Shown here: positions 1 through 5,528 of the stretch, one piece after another | Layout of the letters: every line of letters starts with the position of its first letter | How positions within the stretch are numbered: position 1 is the stretch's first letter | Translations under genes and position numbers: made by a program | NCBI GenBank assembly: GCA_046590195.1 | Contig: JBKJTP010000116.1 | Span: 1-5,763 of the forward strand | Source of the DNA: JBKJTP01 sp046590195 | GTDB lineage: Bacteria > Bacteroidota > Ignavibacteria > Palsa-1295 | Reading direction: 5' to 3' | Length of the DNA: 5,763 bases | Notes under the pieces: generated by a model | The model's database searches: none | The model's input: only the letters and a program-made list of their open reading frames with translations | Told to the model about the DNA's origin: nothing

Positions 1-26
1 ACCCTATACCCTATACCCTATACCCT
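1..26. repeat. Tandem heptamer repeat (ACCCTAT)n at window edge
   Basis: Three perfect copies of the 7-bp unit ACCCTAT are followed by five bases of a fourth (ACCCT), after which the pattern decays to CC. The array starts at the first base of the window, so its true length is unknown and it probably continues to the left. It begins 4 bp beyond the stop codon of the DUF4097-like gene. Read on the transcribed strand the unit is ATAGGGT. It resembles the short intergenic heptamer arrays seen in some bacterial genomes. No function can be assigned. Confidence 0.9.
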
Positions 27-30
27 CCTA

Positions 31-849
31 TCACAGCTTCGAGATGTGGATATCCCCTGAGCTTGCGCTGACGTAGACCTTTTTGCCGCCGCCATTGACA
101 CTAACGCGAATGGTCCCCTCGTGCTCTATCGTGGAGAAGCCTCCGTAGTTTACCGCGACGACTCCGCTCGAGGTCTCAAGCTCGAAATCGATGCCTGCGC
201 CATCGGCGATATTGATCGTGACGTTGCCACTGGAAGACTCGATGTGGACGTTCTCGAAGTTGCGGTCCGAAACGTCCATCCGCACATCGCCAGAACTGAC
301 GTCGACGTTGCCACCCTTGCTTGTCGTGACGGTTACGTCTCCCGAGGAGCTTTCGATGTTGACTCGGCCTTCGGTACCAACTTTGACGTCGCCTGAGCTC
401 ACGTCAACATTGATATTGCCCTTCATATTCGAGATGTCGAGATCGGCAGAGCTCAGATCAATATTCAGATCGAGCCGCTGTGGTGCGTCGATAGTGAGTT
501 TCTCAATGCGCACGAATTCTTTTTCCGAACCAGGATAATCGATCGAAAGTCTTGCATCGGTCGTGCCTGACCATTTCAGGTTCATGCCTTCTGCGATGCG
601 CTTTGCATCTTCTTCGCTGTTTGCCCATACTGAGGCGCGAGCAAATGCGGTAAGCGAATCCTGCGAATCGCCGTATATCACCAGCTTGTCAGCAAGATCG
701 CCACCATCAATAGTGAGTGAGGTAAAGTATGAGGCGTTGACCAGCGCTTCCTTGTCGATGAGTTGATCTTCGACGTTCACAACGCAGCTCGAAAGTGTAG
801 CTGTGATCGCCAATGCTGCAAAAATATTCTTCTTCATAGTCGTAAGCAT
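31..849 (-). CDS. DUF4097-like repeat lipoprotein (putative adhesin fold)
   Basis: This 272-residue protein is predicted to be exported and lipid-anchored. It has a basic start (MKK), a hydrophobic core, and a lipobox LSSC with the acceptor cysteine at residue 22. Residues about 30-125 form a head region without a motif I recognise. From about 130 to the end there is a ladder of short beta repeats built on SSG[D/N]V or close variants (near 133, 151, 168, 185, 206, 228 and 263), spaced about 16-35 residues. This is the pattern of the DUF4097 'putative adhesin' family, whose repeats are expected to stack as a beta-solenoid. The function of the family is poorly known; surface or envelope-stress roles have been suggested. 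ATG at 849 gives MLTTMKK. The internal ATG at 837 gives a more typical signal peptide and may be the true start, and neither has a Shine-Dalgarno sequence. The gene follows the upstream barrel gene after only 22 bp, so the two are probably co-transcribed. Its lipid modification would need Lgt, which is encoded in this window. Confidence 0.85.
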   Translation of the reverse strand: MLTTMKKNIFAALAITATLSSCVVNVEDQLIDKEALVNASYFTSLTIDGGDLADKLVIYGDSQDSLTAFARASVWANSEEDAKRIAEGMNLKWSGTTDARLSIDYPGSEKEFVRIEKLTIDAPQRLDLNIDLSSADLDISNMKGNINVDVSSGDVKVGTEGRVNIESSSGDVTVTTSKGGNVDVSSGDVRMDVSDRNFENVHIESSSGNVTINIADGAGIDFELETSSGVVAVNYGGFSTIEHEGTIRVSVNGGGKKVYVSASSGDIHISKL

Positions 850-871
850 AGGGGTGCGATTAAAGGTGAGA

Positions 872-1438
872 TCAGAAGTGGAATTTGAAGTTCAATCCGC
901 CTGTGAGCGCAAGAGCCGACTGCGGCAATACGCGTGGTGTGCGAATGAAGCCATCAGTCACGACAAAGCCAGATCGAATGAACCCACCGATCGAGAAAAG
1001 CTCTGAAGGAAGAAGGTCAATACCAGCTTGCAGGTATGGTTGCACGCCAAGCTTTGAATCGATATCGGCACCCCAACGGATCTGCAGCGGGATCGCAAGT
1101 CGACCCTGGAAGGCGATCGACTCGGTCAGATATGTGTAGTACTCAACAGCTGGAGCGAAGGTGATCGAGTGCCGATTACTCGTGAGCTGATCGGCGCTCG
1201 CGTAGTTGATGTCGGTTACACCTGCGCGAATGTTCTCCGCTACACGTGTGACGACACCGACACCGCCTGCAAAGAGGAAGGTCTCGTTCGGACCCCAGGC
1301 GACGTCACCGCCAAGTTCGATGTATGTTGGAAATTCGCGGTCGAGAGAATCGAGATCGACCTCTCCACGGAAGGATTGAGCTTGTGTGGGATCCGCTAGA
1401 CATAATAGAATAGCAAGCGCCGCAATAGTGCGTAGCAT
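872..1438 (-). CDS. Secreted outer-membrane beta-barrel protein, unknown function
   Basis: The 188-residue product starts with a Sec signal peptide (residues 1-20, hydrophobic AALAILLCLA, likely cleavage after TQA before Q21). The mature part alternates hydrophobic and polar residues in strand-length segments: about 38-48, 53-65, 91-104, 108-122, 131-142, 147-160 and 175-188. It has glycine-rich turns and ends in LNFKFHF, a terminal phenylalanine typical of barrels recognised by the BAM complex. The size suits an eight-stranded barrel. No enzymatic motif is visible, and I cannot name a family with confidence. It is the first gene of a likely two-gene unit with the DUF4097-like lipoprotein 22 bp downstream. 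A 185-bp region full of predicted RNA hairpins lies upstream. The first codons (MLR.I) resemble those of the next protein upstream, but the mature sequences do not look alike. No Shine-Dalgarno precedes the ATG. Confidence 0.8.
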   Translation of the reverse strand: MLRTIAALAILLCLADPTQAQSFRGEVDLDSLDREFPTYIELGGDVAWGPNETFLFAGGVGVVTRVAENIRAGVTDINYASADQLTSNRHSITFAPAVEYYTYLTESIAFQGRLAIPLQIRWGADIDSKLGVQPYLQAGIDLLPSELFSIGGFIRSGFVVTDGFIRTPRVLPQSALALTGGLNFKFHF

Positions 1439-1472
1439 AATAGTATTTCCGATTTTGATTAAGATTAGAGCT

Positions 1473-1506
1473 CGGACGATCGATCATCCTTGATCAGGAT
1501 CGCCCG
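1473..1506 (-). other. Predicted 5'-leader hairpin upstream of the 188-aa barrel gene
   Basis: In the minus-strand transcript, CGGGCGAUC pairs with GAUCGUCCG. This gives nine pairs including one G-U (genomic pairs 1473-1506 to 1481-1498) around a 16-nt loop. The loop contains a further ATCCT/AGGAT inverted repeat at 1486-1500, which could form instead. The hairpin ends 34 nt before the ATG at 1438. No U-run follows it, so it does not look like a classical intrinsic terminator. A leader-stability or regulatory element, or a DNA operator, is possible. Confidence 0.4.
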
Positions 1507-1528
1507 TAGAGAACCGACGCTCTTACGG
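1504..1528 (-). other. Predicted bulged hairpin in the same leader
   Basis: The transcript reads CCGUA-A-GAG, an 8-nt loop, then CUC-UACGG: eight Watson-Crick pairs with a single bulged A. Three bases (1504-1506) are shared with the closing pairs of the 1473-1506 hairpin, so the two stems compete at their bases and could be alternative conformers. No function is known. Confidence 0.35.
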
Positions 1529-1557
1529 CTGAGTGACGAACCTGTTTCCCAAACCTG

Positions 1558-1615
1558 ACGCAAGCCAGCCAATCATTCTCCATTTTAGTAAAGAATAGTA
1601 TCAGCCGGCTCGCGC
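1558..1615 (-). other. Long imperfect RNA hairpin just after the 215-aa gene
   Basis: Starting 8 nt after the stop codon at 1624, the minus-strand RNA can fold into a 58-nt hairpin. The outer stem has 16 continuous pairs (genomic 1558-1573 with 1600-1615). A small internal loop follows (1 nt against 3 nt), then an inner stem of 8 pairs (1575-1582 with 1589-1596) and a 6-nt loop CUAAAA. Seven of the 24 pairs are G-U. It is followed by CAGGUUUGGG rather than a U-tract. It could therefore be a non-canonical terminator, a 3'-end stabiliser separating the two barrel genes, or part of a larger structured leader. The structure is read directly from the sequence; the role is inferred. Confidence 0.5.
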
Positions 1616-1623
1616 GCAATCGG

Positions 1624-2271
1624 TTAAAGATCGACTTGATAACCGATATGGATCGCAGCTATGTAGGAGATGTCGTTTGGAACAAACTCAGTCGTACCAA
1701 CGCGATTGTTCTCTCCAAGAAAGATCTCCTTGCCGATATTGACCCAAGGATTCACATAGAGTCCGATGCCTTCGAACGGCTGATATAGATAGCCCACGCG
1801 CACATTCGGATAGATGCTCTTAAAGCTTGCGCGATCGGAGGTCTCGTTCTTCCCTACTGTTTTTGAATAGAGAAAGACAGATGGTCCAAAGTGGAATCCG
1901 GTACGATCTTCAGCAATGAAGTAATCGACGAAGACCGCGTAGCTCGTCTCGAGCTTCACGTCCTTGAATCCGTTATCTTTATTGGCGGCGCTCATCAAGG
2001 CATCTGGCAAGCTAGAGCGGTAGACCGATCCCATCAGCGTGAAGTGTTCAGCGCCTTTGGGACTATACTTAGCACTCACGGAATATCCGCCGAAAATGAA
2101 TGGAGCGGGATCTAGCTCGATAGCGAGATAATGCGTCGTCGAGCGATCTGTCTCAGTGCTTTGCGTCAACGCCGCTTCGCCCTTTTCGATAGCTGGAGAT
2201 GTATTGTCTTGTGCTTTTGAAGTCGAAGCGAGTCCAAAGAATAGTATTGTTGTAACGATAATGCGTAACAT
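1624..2271 (-). CDS. Secreted, probable outer-membrane beta-barrel protein
   Basis: The 215-residue product has a signal peptide (residues 1-20, hydrophobic IIVTTILFFGLA, likely cleavage after SKA before Q21). A polar, low-complexity linker rich in S, T, E and D follows at about 22-46. The rest consists of alternating beta segments, for example 47-69, 75-86, 104-120, 123-137, 153-165, 168-180 and 203-215, separated by polar turns. This is the architecture of a small outer-membrane barrel. The C-terminus is GYQVDL, without the usual terminal aromatic residue, so insertion as a barrel is likely but less certain than for the neighbouring 188-aa protein. The family is not recognised. The gene stands apart from its neighbours, with 127 bp upstream and 185 bp downstream, so it may have its own promoter. 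No Shine-Dalgarno precedes the ATG; the start is fixed by the signal peptide. Confidence 0.75.
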   Translation of the reverse strand: MLRIIVTTILFFGLASTSKAQDNTSPAIEKGEAALTQSTETDRSTTHYLAIELDPAPFIFGGYSVSAKYSPKGAEHFTLMGSVYRSSLPDALMSAANKDNGFKDVKLETSYAVFVDYFIAEDRTGFHFGPSVFLYSKTVGKNETSDRASFKSIYPNVRVGYLYQPFEGIGLYVNPWVNIGKEIFLGENNRVGTTEFVPNDISYIAAIHIGYQVDL

Positions 2272-2301
2272 AACAGTAGATAATTAGAATAGTAAGCAAT
2301 T

Positions 2302-2317
2302 GAGATCTATCGATCTC
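2302..2317 (-). other. Perfect short inverted repeat in leader of the 215-aa gene
   Basis: GAGATC, a 4-bp spacer and GATCTC form a perfect inverted repeat. As RNA from the minus strand it gives a six-pair stem with the tetraloop GAUA. It ends 30 nt before the ATG at 2271, almost the same distance as the GATC-containing hairpin in the leader of the downstream barrel gene. It could act as an operator or as a leader hairpin. Confidence 0.35.
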
Positions 2318-2384
2318 CCATTTGGCGACGGTTACGCCGAGTCCTGCTTACGGTTTCTAAATATCCTTTGCTGTTTTGTAGCAT

Positions 2385-2403
2385 CCTGAATCCTGGGTTC
2401 AGG
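2385..2403 (-). terminator. Weak hairpin across the stop codon of the beta-CASP RNase gene
   Basis: CCTGAA, a 7-bp spacer and TTCAGG form a perfect 6-bp inverted repeat that includes the TGA stop at 2399-2401. It is followed by AUGCUACAAAACAGC, with no U-tract. It sits where transcription of the lgt cluster would be expected to end, but the stem is short. The terminator role is only a possibility. Confidence 0.2.
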
Positions 2404-3844
2404 CTTTCTCCTCGGGCAATGTTTGCATCAAAGCTTCGAGATCTACCGTCTCCCCTATTCGCGGCAAGTACACATCCCAACCAAGTTCAGCTTCGATCTT
2501 TGCTTTGAGCGCAATGCGCGCGGGCTGTTCTCCGTGCGTTAGGAATACGCGTTTTGGTGGAATTGGCATTTGCCGCATCCATTCAAGCAACTCGTTTTGG
2601 TCGGCGTGTCCGCTGAATGAATTGAGCTTCTCGACTTTTGCGTGCACAGGCACACGAGTACCATGGATCGACACAGACTCTGCACCGTCGATCAATTCGC
2701 GGCCCAGTGTCGATTCGGCCTGGAAGCCTGTGAAGAGTACGAGCGTGCCGGCATCTGGCAATCGATTGCGCAAGTGATGCATGATGCGTCCGCCGCTCGC
2801 CATTCCGCTGGCGCTGATGATGATGGCAGGACCACTGAGGTTGTTCAGTGACTTCGATTCCGTCGGCGTGCGAACAAAGTGCAGCGATGGGAATGAGAGC
2901 GGATTCTTGTCAGGCTCGTTCATCTCTTCCTCGAGCATCGTGTGTTCGTCTGCGTATTTCTCGTAGACTGCCGTTACGCCTGTTGCCATCGGACTATCGA
3001 CGAATGTGCGGATCTCAGGTATCTTGCCATCACGCATGAAAGCGTTGAGGCAATAGATGATCTCTTGCGCACGATCGACAGCGAATGCCGGGATCACCAG
3101 CACCAACTTCTCCGCAACGACTCGCTGTACTACTTCGAGGAATTCATCCATCGGCGCGACCGGATGATGCACGCGGTCACCGTAAGTAGATTCGCATATG
3201 AGAAAATCTGCGGCCGGAGGCGGCTCCTTCGGATTGAGATAGATCGGCTTATCGCGGCCGAGATCACCTGAGAAGAGCACTTTGATCTGCTGCTTATTCG
3301 CATGCTGCTCTTCATCGGTGTGTCTTGTCACTCGGACGAAGTTCGATCCGAGGATATGTCCGGCATTGTAAAATCGGAAGCTGATATCATCTGGAAGCTT
3401 GCGCTCAGAGTCGCGGCTGACCACGCGGAATTGGCCGAGCGTCTGCTCCACATCATCGCTGTCATAAAGCGGCAACGCAGGATGATGACGGGTGTACTGA
3501 TGCTTGTTCGCGTCCTCTGCATCCTCCATCTGGATCTTCGCGCTATCACGCAGAATGAACGATGCGACCTCATGCGTCGATGGCGTGCAGAATATCTGTC
3601 CGCTGAATCCTTGCTTCACGAGCTTCGGTAGGTAGCCCGTGTGATCGAGATGTGCGTGCGTGAGCACGATGTTGTGAATGTCGCTCACTGCGATCGGCAG
3701 CGGCGCCCAGTTCTTCTCACTCAATTCTCGGCCGCCCTGGAAGAGTCCGCAATCGAGCATGAAGCCACGGCTCTTTGAGGTGCGCAGAAAATATTTCGAG
3801 CCAGTTACCTGGCCTGCTGCGCCATAGAATGTGAGATTGAACAT
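2399..3844 (-). CDS. Beta-CASP metallo-beta-lactamase ribonuclease (CPSF73/TTHA0252-like)
   Basis: This 481-residue predicted cytoplasmic two-zinc nuclease belongs to the beta-CASP branch of the metallo-beta-lactamase superfamily. Members such as TTHA0252 and CPSF73 cleave RNA. The N-terminus (LTFYGAAGQVTGSKY) is typical of the family and fixes the start. Metal-binding motifs are complete: HAHLDH at 63-68 (H63, H65, D67, H68), H163 in NAGHILGS, and D194 in FSGDLGR. Beta-CASP motifs follow: motif A E218 in ICESTYGDR, motif B H413 in FSGHAD, and motif C H437 in LTHGEQ. The conserved SASGMASGGR stretch lies at 344-353 and VDSPMA at 282-287. All key residues are present, so it should be active. 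There is no long C-terminal extension of the RNase J type, which favours the TTHA0252-like group. Whether it acts as an endo- or 5'-exonuclease cannot be told from sequence. It follows the glutaredoxin-like gene after 23 bp, probably in one operon with lgt. A DNA-processing role is a less likely alternative. Confidence 0.93.
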   Translation of the reverse strand: MFNLTFYGAAGQVTGSKYFLRTSKSRGFMLDCGLFQGGRELSEKNWAPLPIAVSDIHNIVLTHAHLDHTGYLPKLVKQGFSGQIFCTPSTHEVASFILRDSAKIQMEDAEDANKHQYTRHHPALPLYDSDDVEQTLGQFRVVSRDSERKLPDDISFRFYNAGHILGSNFVRVTRHTDEEQHANKQQIKVLFSGDLGRDKPIYLNPKEPPPAADFLICESTYGDRVHHPVAPMDEFLEVVQRVVAEKLVLVIPAFAVDRAQEIIYCLNAFMRDGKIPEIRTFVDSPMATGVTAVYEKYADEHTMLEEEMNEPDKNPLSFPSLHFVRTPTESKSLNNLSGPAIIISASGMASGGRIMHHLRNRLPDAGTLVLFTGFQAESTLGRELIDGAESVSIHGTRVPVHAKVEKLNSFSGHADQNELLEWMRQMPIPPKRVFLTHGEQPARIALKAKIEAELGWDVYLPRIGETVDLEALMQTLPEEKA

Positions 3845-3867
3845 AAGCTAATGATAGCAAACACGTG

Positions 3868-4134
3868 TTACCAGAACCGCCACCAAGGGCGGCCCTTCAA
3901 AGCTTTTAGCAATTGATCGCGAGTTGTGCGATGCTTGAACGCGAGCTTCCCGTCGATCAGTATCACAGGGATCTTATCCCAATACTCATCGTACATCGCG
4001 TCACCTTTACTGATCTTGACGATATCGATCTCGAAGTCGGCATAGTCCTGCGCTGACTCGACCTCTTCCCACGCTTCATCGCACAGCGTACAGCCACCTT
4101 CTTTGGTGATAAAAGTCAATACAGGCTTGCTCAT
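3868..4134 (-). CDS. Glutaredoxin-like (thioredoxin-fold) CxxC protein
   Basis: This small 88-residue cytoplasmic protein has a thioredoxin/glutaredoxin fold. Beta strand 1 (LTFITKEG) leads into the redox motif GCTLCDEA, with C15 and C18 as the dithiol pair. A helix rich in E and A follows, then strand FEIDIVKIS, then the cis-proline loop KIPVILIDG (P56) preceding a strand and a C-terminal helix. This matches the short 'glutaredoxin family protein' group (DUF836-type), which differs from classical glutaredoxins by lacking the CPYC motif. A thiol-disulfide reductase role is likely; the substrate is unknown. The ATG overlaps the lgt stop as ATGA, so translation is probably coupled to lgt and no separate ribosome site is needed. 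The tail is unusually aromatic (GRPWWRFW). Confidence 0.88.
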   Translation of the reverse strand: MSKPVLTFITKEGGCTLCDEAWEEVESAQDYADFEIDIVKISKGDAMYDEYWDKIPVILIDGKLAFKHRTTRDQLLKALKGRPWWRFW

Positions 4135-5051
4135 GCTCGGGCTGGCTTTGTTGACTTTCCTGTCGGTGCAGCGATCATCGGCGCGTTGCCTTTATATTTC
4201 GTCATCAGCATGACGATCGATACGATGATGAAGAGCACTGAGATCCATTGCGCCTGCGAGAGTCCAGCATATAGCGGGTTCAATCGAATGAATTCGATGA
4301 GCAACCGCTCAATGCCCATGATCAACAGCGTAACATAGAACATCTTGCCTGGTTGGGATTCGTACTTCGCTCGCCTCTTCCAGACCCATGCAAATGCGAT
4401 GAGGCAAAACAGCGCTTCGTAGACGGGTGCGGGATGCACTGTGACCGTTTCATCAAGCCGAGTGATGCGCTGACCAAGCGGATCCACACCTGTTTGGATC
4501 ACCCGCAGCGAGTCGTAATGCCACTCGGCGCGCGCGACTGAATCACGTTCGAAATACTCTGGAAGTGTCGACGTGACCTTTGCCGTGCCCTGCGGATATG
4601 CCATCGCCCATGGCAAGCGCGAAGGAAGTCCGTAATCGCCGTCGCCTGCAAGCTGACATCCGATGCGTCCGATGCCGTAGGCAAGAAGCACCGTCGGGAT
4701 GATCATATCCGCAAAGTTGAAGAACGGGAATTTTCGCTTCTTCAGATAAAAGAAGATCAAGACCAGCGCGACAATGAAGCCGCCGTAGAACGTGAGTCCG
4801 GCTGGAGAGAAGATCGTGCCGAGTGGGTCGCGGGCAAAGTCGCTCCAGTTCTCGAGGATCGAGAAGAGCTTCGAGCCAGCGACACCGCCAATGAGCGCAC
4901 GGATCGTGATCGACCAGGCTAGCGATTCATCTAGCTTACGGCGCTTGAGCTCCTGGACAAAGAAGTAATTGGCAGCCATAAAGGCTACGGCCATCATGAG
5001 TCCGAAGCTGTACAGCTTGATCGGCCCGAGTTCGAAGATTACAGGGTACAT
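4131..5051 (-). CDS. lgt: Prolipoprotein diacylglyceryl transferase
   Basis: Lgt is the inner-membrane enzyme that transfers diacylglycerol from phosphatidylglycerol to the lipobox cysteine of prolipoproteins, the first step of lipoprotein maturation. The 306-residue product has the characteristic N-terminus (MYPVIFELGPIKLYSFGLMM) and several membrane segments, about 14-33, 50-65, 88-103, 115-128, 210-224, 237-255 and 268-284. The Lgt signature appears as GRIGCQLAGDGDYG at 128-141, followed by HPAPVYEA (206-213) and ERLLIEFIR (248-256), the counterpart of the conserved arginine region. Two positions differ from E. coli: FYGG (88-91) replaces the FHGG that holds the essential His103, and GRIGCQ replaces GR.GNF. 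Variants of this kind are, from memory, common outside Proteobacteria, so I do not regard the gene as inactive. A loop of about 50 residues (155-205), probably periplasmic, separates the signature from HPAP. It heads a cluster with the glutaredoxin-like and beta-CASP genes. No Shine-Dalgarno precedes the ATG. Confidence 0.95.
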   Translation of the reverse strand: MYPVIFELGPIKLYSFGLMMAVAFMAANYFFVQELKRRKLDESLAWSITIRALIGGVAGSKLFSILENWSDFARDPLGTIFSPAGLTFYGGFIVALVLIFFYLKKRKFPFFNFADMIIPTVLLAYGIGRIGCQLAGDGDYGLPSRLPWAMAYPQGTAKVTSTLPEYFERDSVARAEWHYDSLRVIQTGVDPLGQRITRLDETVTVHPAPVYEALFCLIAFAWVWKRRAKYESQPGKMFYVTLLIMGIERLLIEFIRLNPLYAGLSQAQWISVLFIIVSIVMLMTKYKGNAPMIAAPTGKSTKPARA

Positions 5052-5083
5052 TCGGGGAGAGAAAGGAATTACGTCCTAACAAT

Positions 5084-5100
5084 ACGTTCTAGCAGAACGC
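5084..5100 (-). terminator. Short hairpin between the 112-aa gene and lgt
   Basis: In the minus-strand RNA, GCGUUCU and AGAACGU form seven pairs (one G-U) around a 3-nt loop GCU, followed by AUUGUUAG. It lies 29 nt after the stop of the 112-aa gene and ends 32 nt before the lgt ATG. The U content after the stem is modest, so this is at best a weak terminator or a leader hairpin of lgt. Confidence 0.3.
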
Positions 5101-5129
5101 CGTGGAGGAGGAAATTCTTCCGCGTTTCT

Positions 5130-5468
5130 TTACTCGATATCTCCGTGGTTCCCTAGTGCGAGCCAAAGCAAGACCGTACCAACTGCCGCCACTATTGCAA
5201 TACCGGCTAGGATGCCCGGCCAGAGCTTACCCCGGTTCTCTTCCACCGCAGTATGCTTCTCGCATTTCGCGTAAAGCGAGTCAAAGACGATATACTCCTC
5301 ATGCGTCAGGGTTTGTCGTCTCTCGTAAAGGGCACGAAGCGTTGAGTCCTCGCAAGGAGACCGATCGGTGAAGTTGCGTTTGCGGCAGCTTTGGTCTGAA
5401 ATGCCAACAATGATGAGGGTCAGGAGAAGAAGTGTTGTTCGCATAGGCAAAGATACAAACTTCTTCAT
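5130..5468 (-). CDS. Small membrane-associated protein of unknown function
   Basis: The 112-residue product has an N-terminal hydrophobic segment (about 11-24, TTLLLLTLIIVGIS) and a Cys at 28 just after it. A polar middle domain at about 29-82 is rich in charged residues and has two further cysteines (C39, C69). A second hydrophobic segment follows (about 83-106, LWPGILAGIAIVAAVGTVLL) with a short acidic tail. The first segment plus C28 suggests a signal peptide or lipoprotein signal, but DQSC is a poor lipobox because of the D at -3. It may instead be a two-pass protein with a small external domain, possibly with a C39-C69 disulfide. The middle motif LTHEEYIVFDSLYAKCE resembles short sequences I associate with small Bacteroidota proteins of unknown role; this is an impression only. 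The start could also be ATG at 5444 (MRTTLLLL). AAGAAGAAG, 11 nt upstream of the first ATG, is the only purine-rich stretch. Lgt lies 78 bp downstream. Confidence 0.65.
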   Translation of the reverse strand: MKKFVSLPMRTTLLLLTLIIVGISDQSCRKRNFTDRSPCEDSTLRALYERRQTLTHEEYIVFDSLYAKCEKHTAVEENRGKLWPGILAGIAIVAAVGTVLLWLALGNHGDIE

Positions 5469-5476
5469 GGTTCAAG

Positions 5477-5518
5477 TTACTTCTTCTTTGCCTGGCAGGT
5501 CGGGCAATAGAATGTCAT
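5477..5518 (-). pseudogene. MutM/Fpg-like zinc-finger tail (possible gene remnant)
   Basis: The 60-bp spacer between the two flanking genes encodes, in one frame, MTFYCPTCQAKKK followed by TAA. Read a few codons further upstream it is NKRPRMTFYCPTCQAKKK. The pattern R-x-T-F-Y-C-x-x-C-Q-x-K is the hallmark C-terminal half of the zinc finger of formamidopyrimidine-DNA glycosylase; E. coli MutM ends, from memory, in QRATFYCRQCQK. The frame closes upstream inside the partial barrel gene, and no other part of MutM is visible in any frame. This is either a relic left when the body of a mutM gene was replaced, a very short ORF, or a chance match. As an intact gene it cannot be a glycosylase. Confidence 0.35.
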
Positions 5519-5528
5519 GCGCGGCCTC

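Noticed and set aside
1..26. Telomere-like repeat
   Set aside because: The unit CCCTATA differs from the plant-type CCCTAAA, the array is short, and it adjoins a bacterial gene in a window of clearly bacterial genes.
191..538. A 115-codon plus-strand open frame rich in S, T, L and P
   Set aside because: Its repetitive composition is the antisense shadow of the SSGDV repeats in the DUF4097-like gene.
1305..1487. A 60-codon minus-strand open frame overlapping the start of the 188-aa gene
   Set aside because: It overlaps the signal-peptide coding region of a convincing gene in another frame, and its translation is low in recognisable features.
1595..1603. Extended -10-like promoter TGATACTAT on the minus strand
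   Set aside because: No -35 element is present at suitable spacing, and the bases form part of the long hairpin stem. The consensus of the organism's sigma factor is unknown.
3302..3631. A 109-codon plus-strand open frame
   Set aside because: It lies wholly antisense to the beta-CASP RNase gene, whose catalytic motifs occupy this region. The translation shows no domain, and open antisense frames are common opposite real genes.
3860..3869. Perfect 10-bp palindrome AACACGTGTT at the end of the glutaredoxin-like gene
   Set aside because: It has no room for a loop, partly overlaps the stop codon, lies inside a likely operon, and is short enough to arise by chance. I see no supporting regulatory context.
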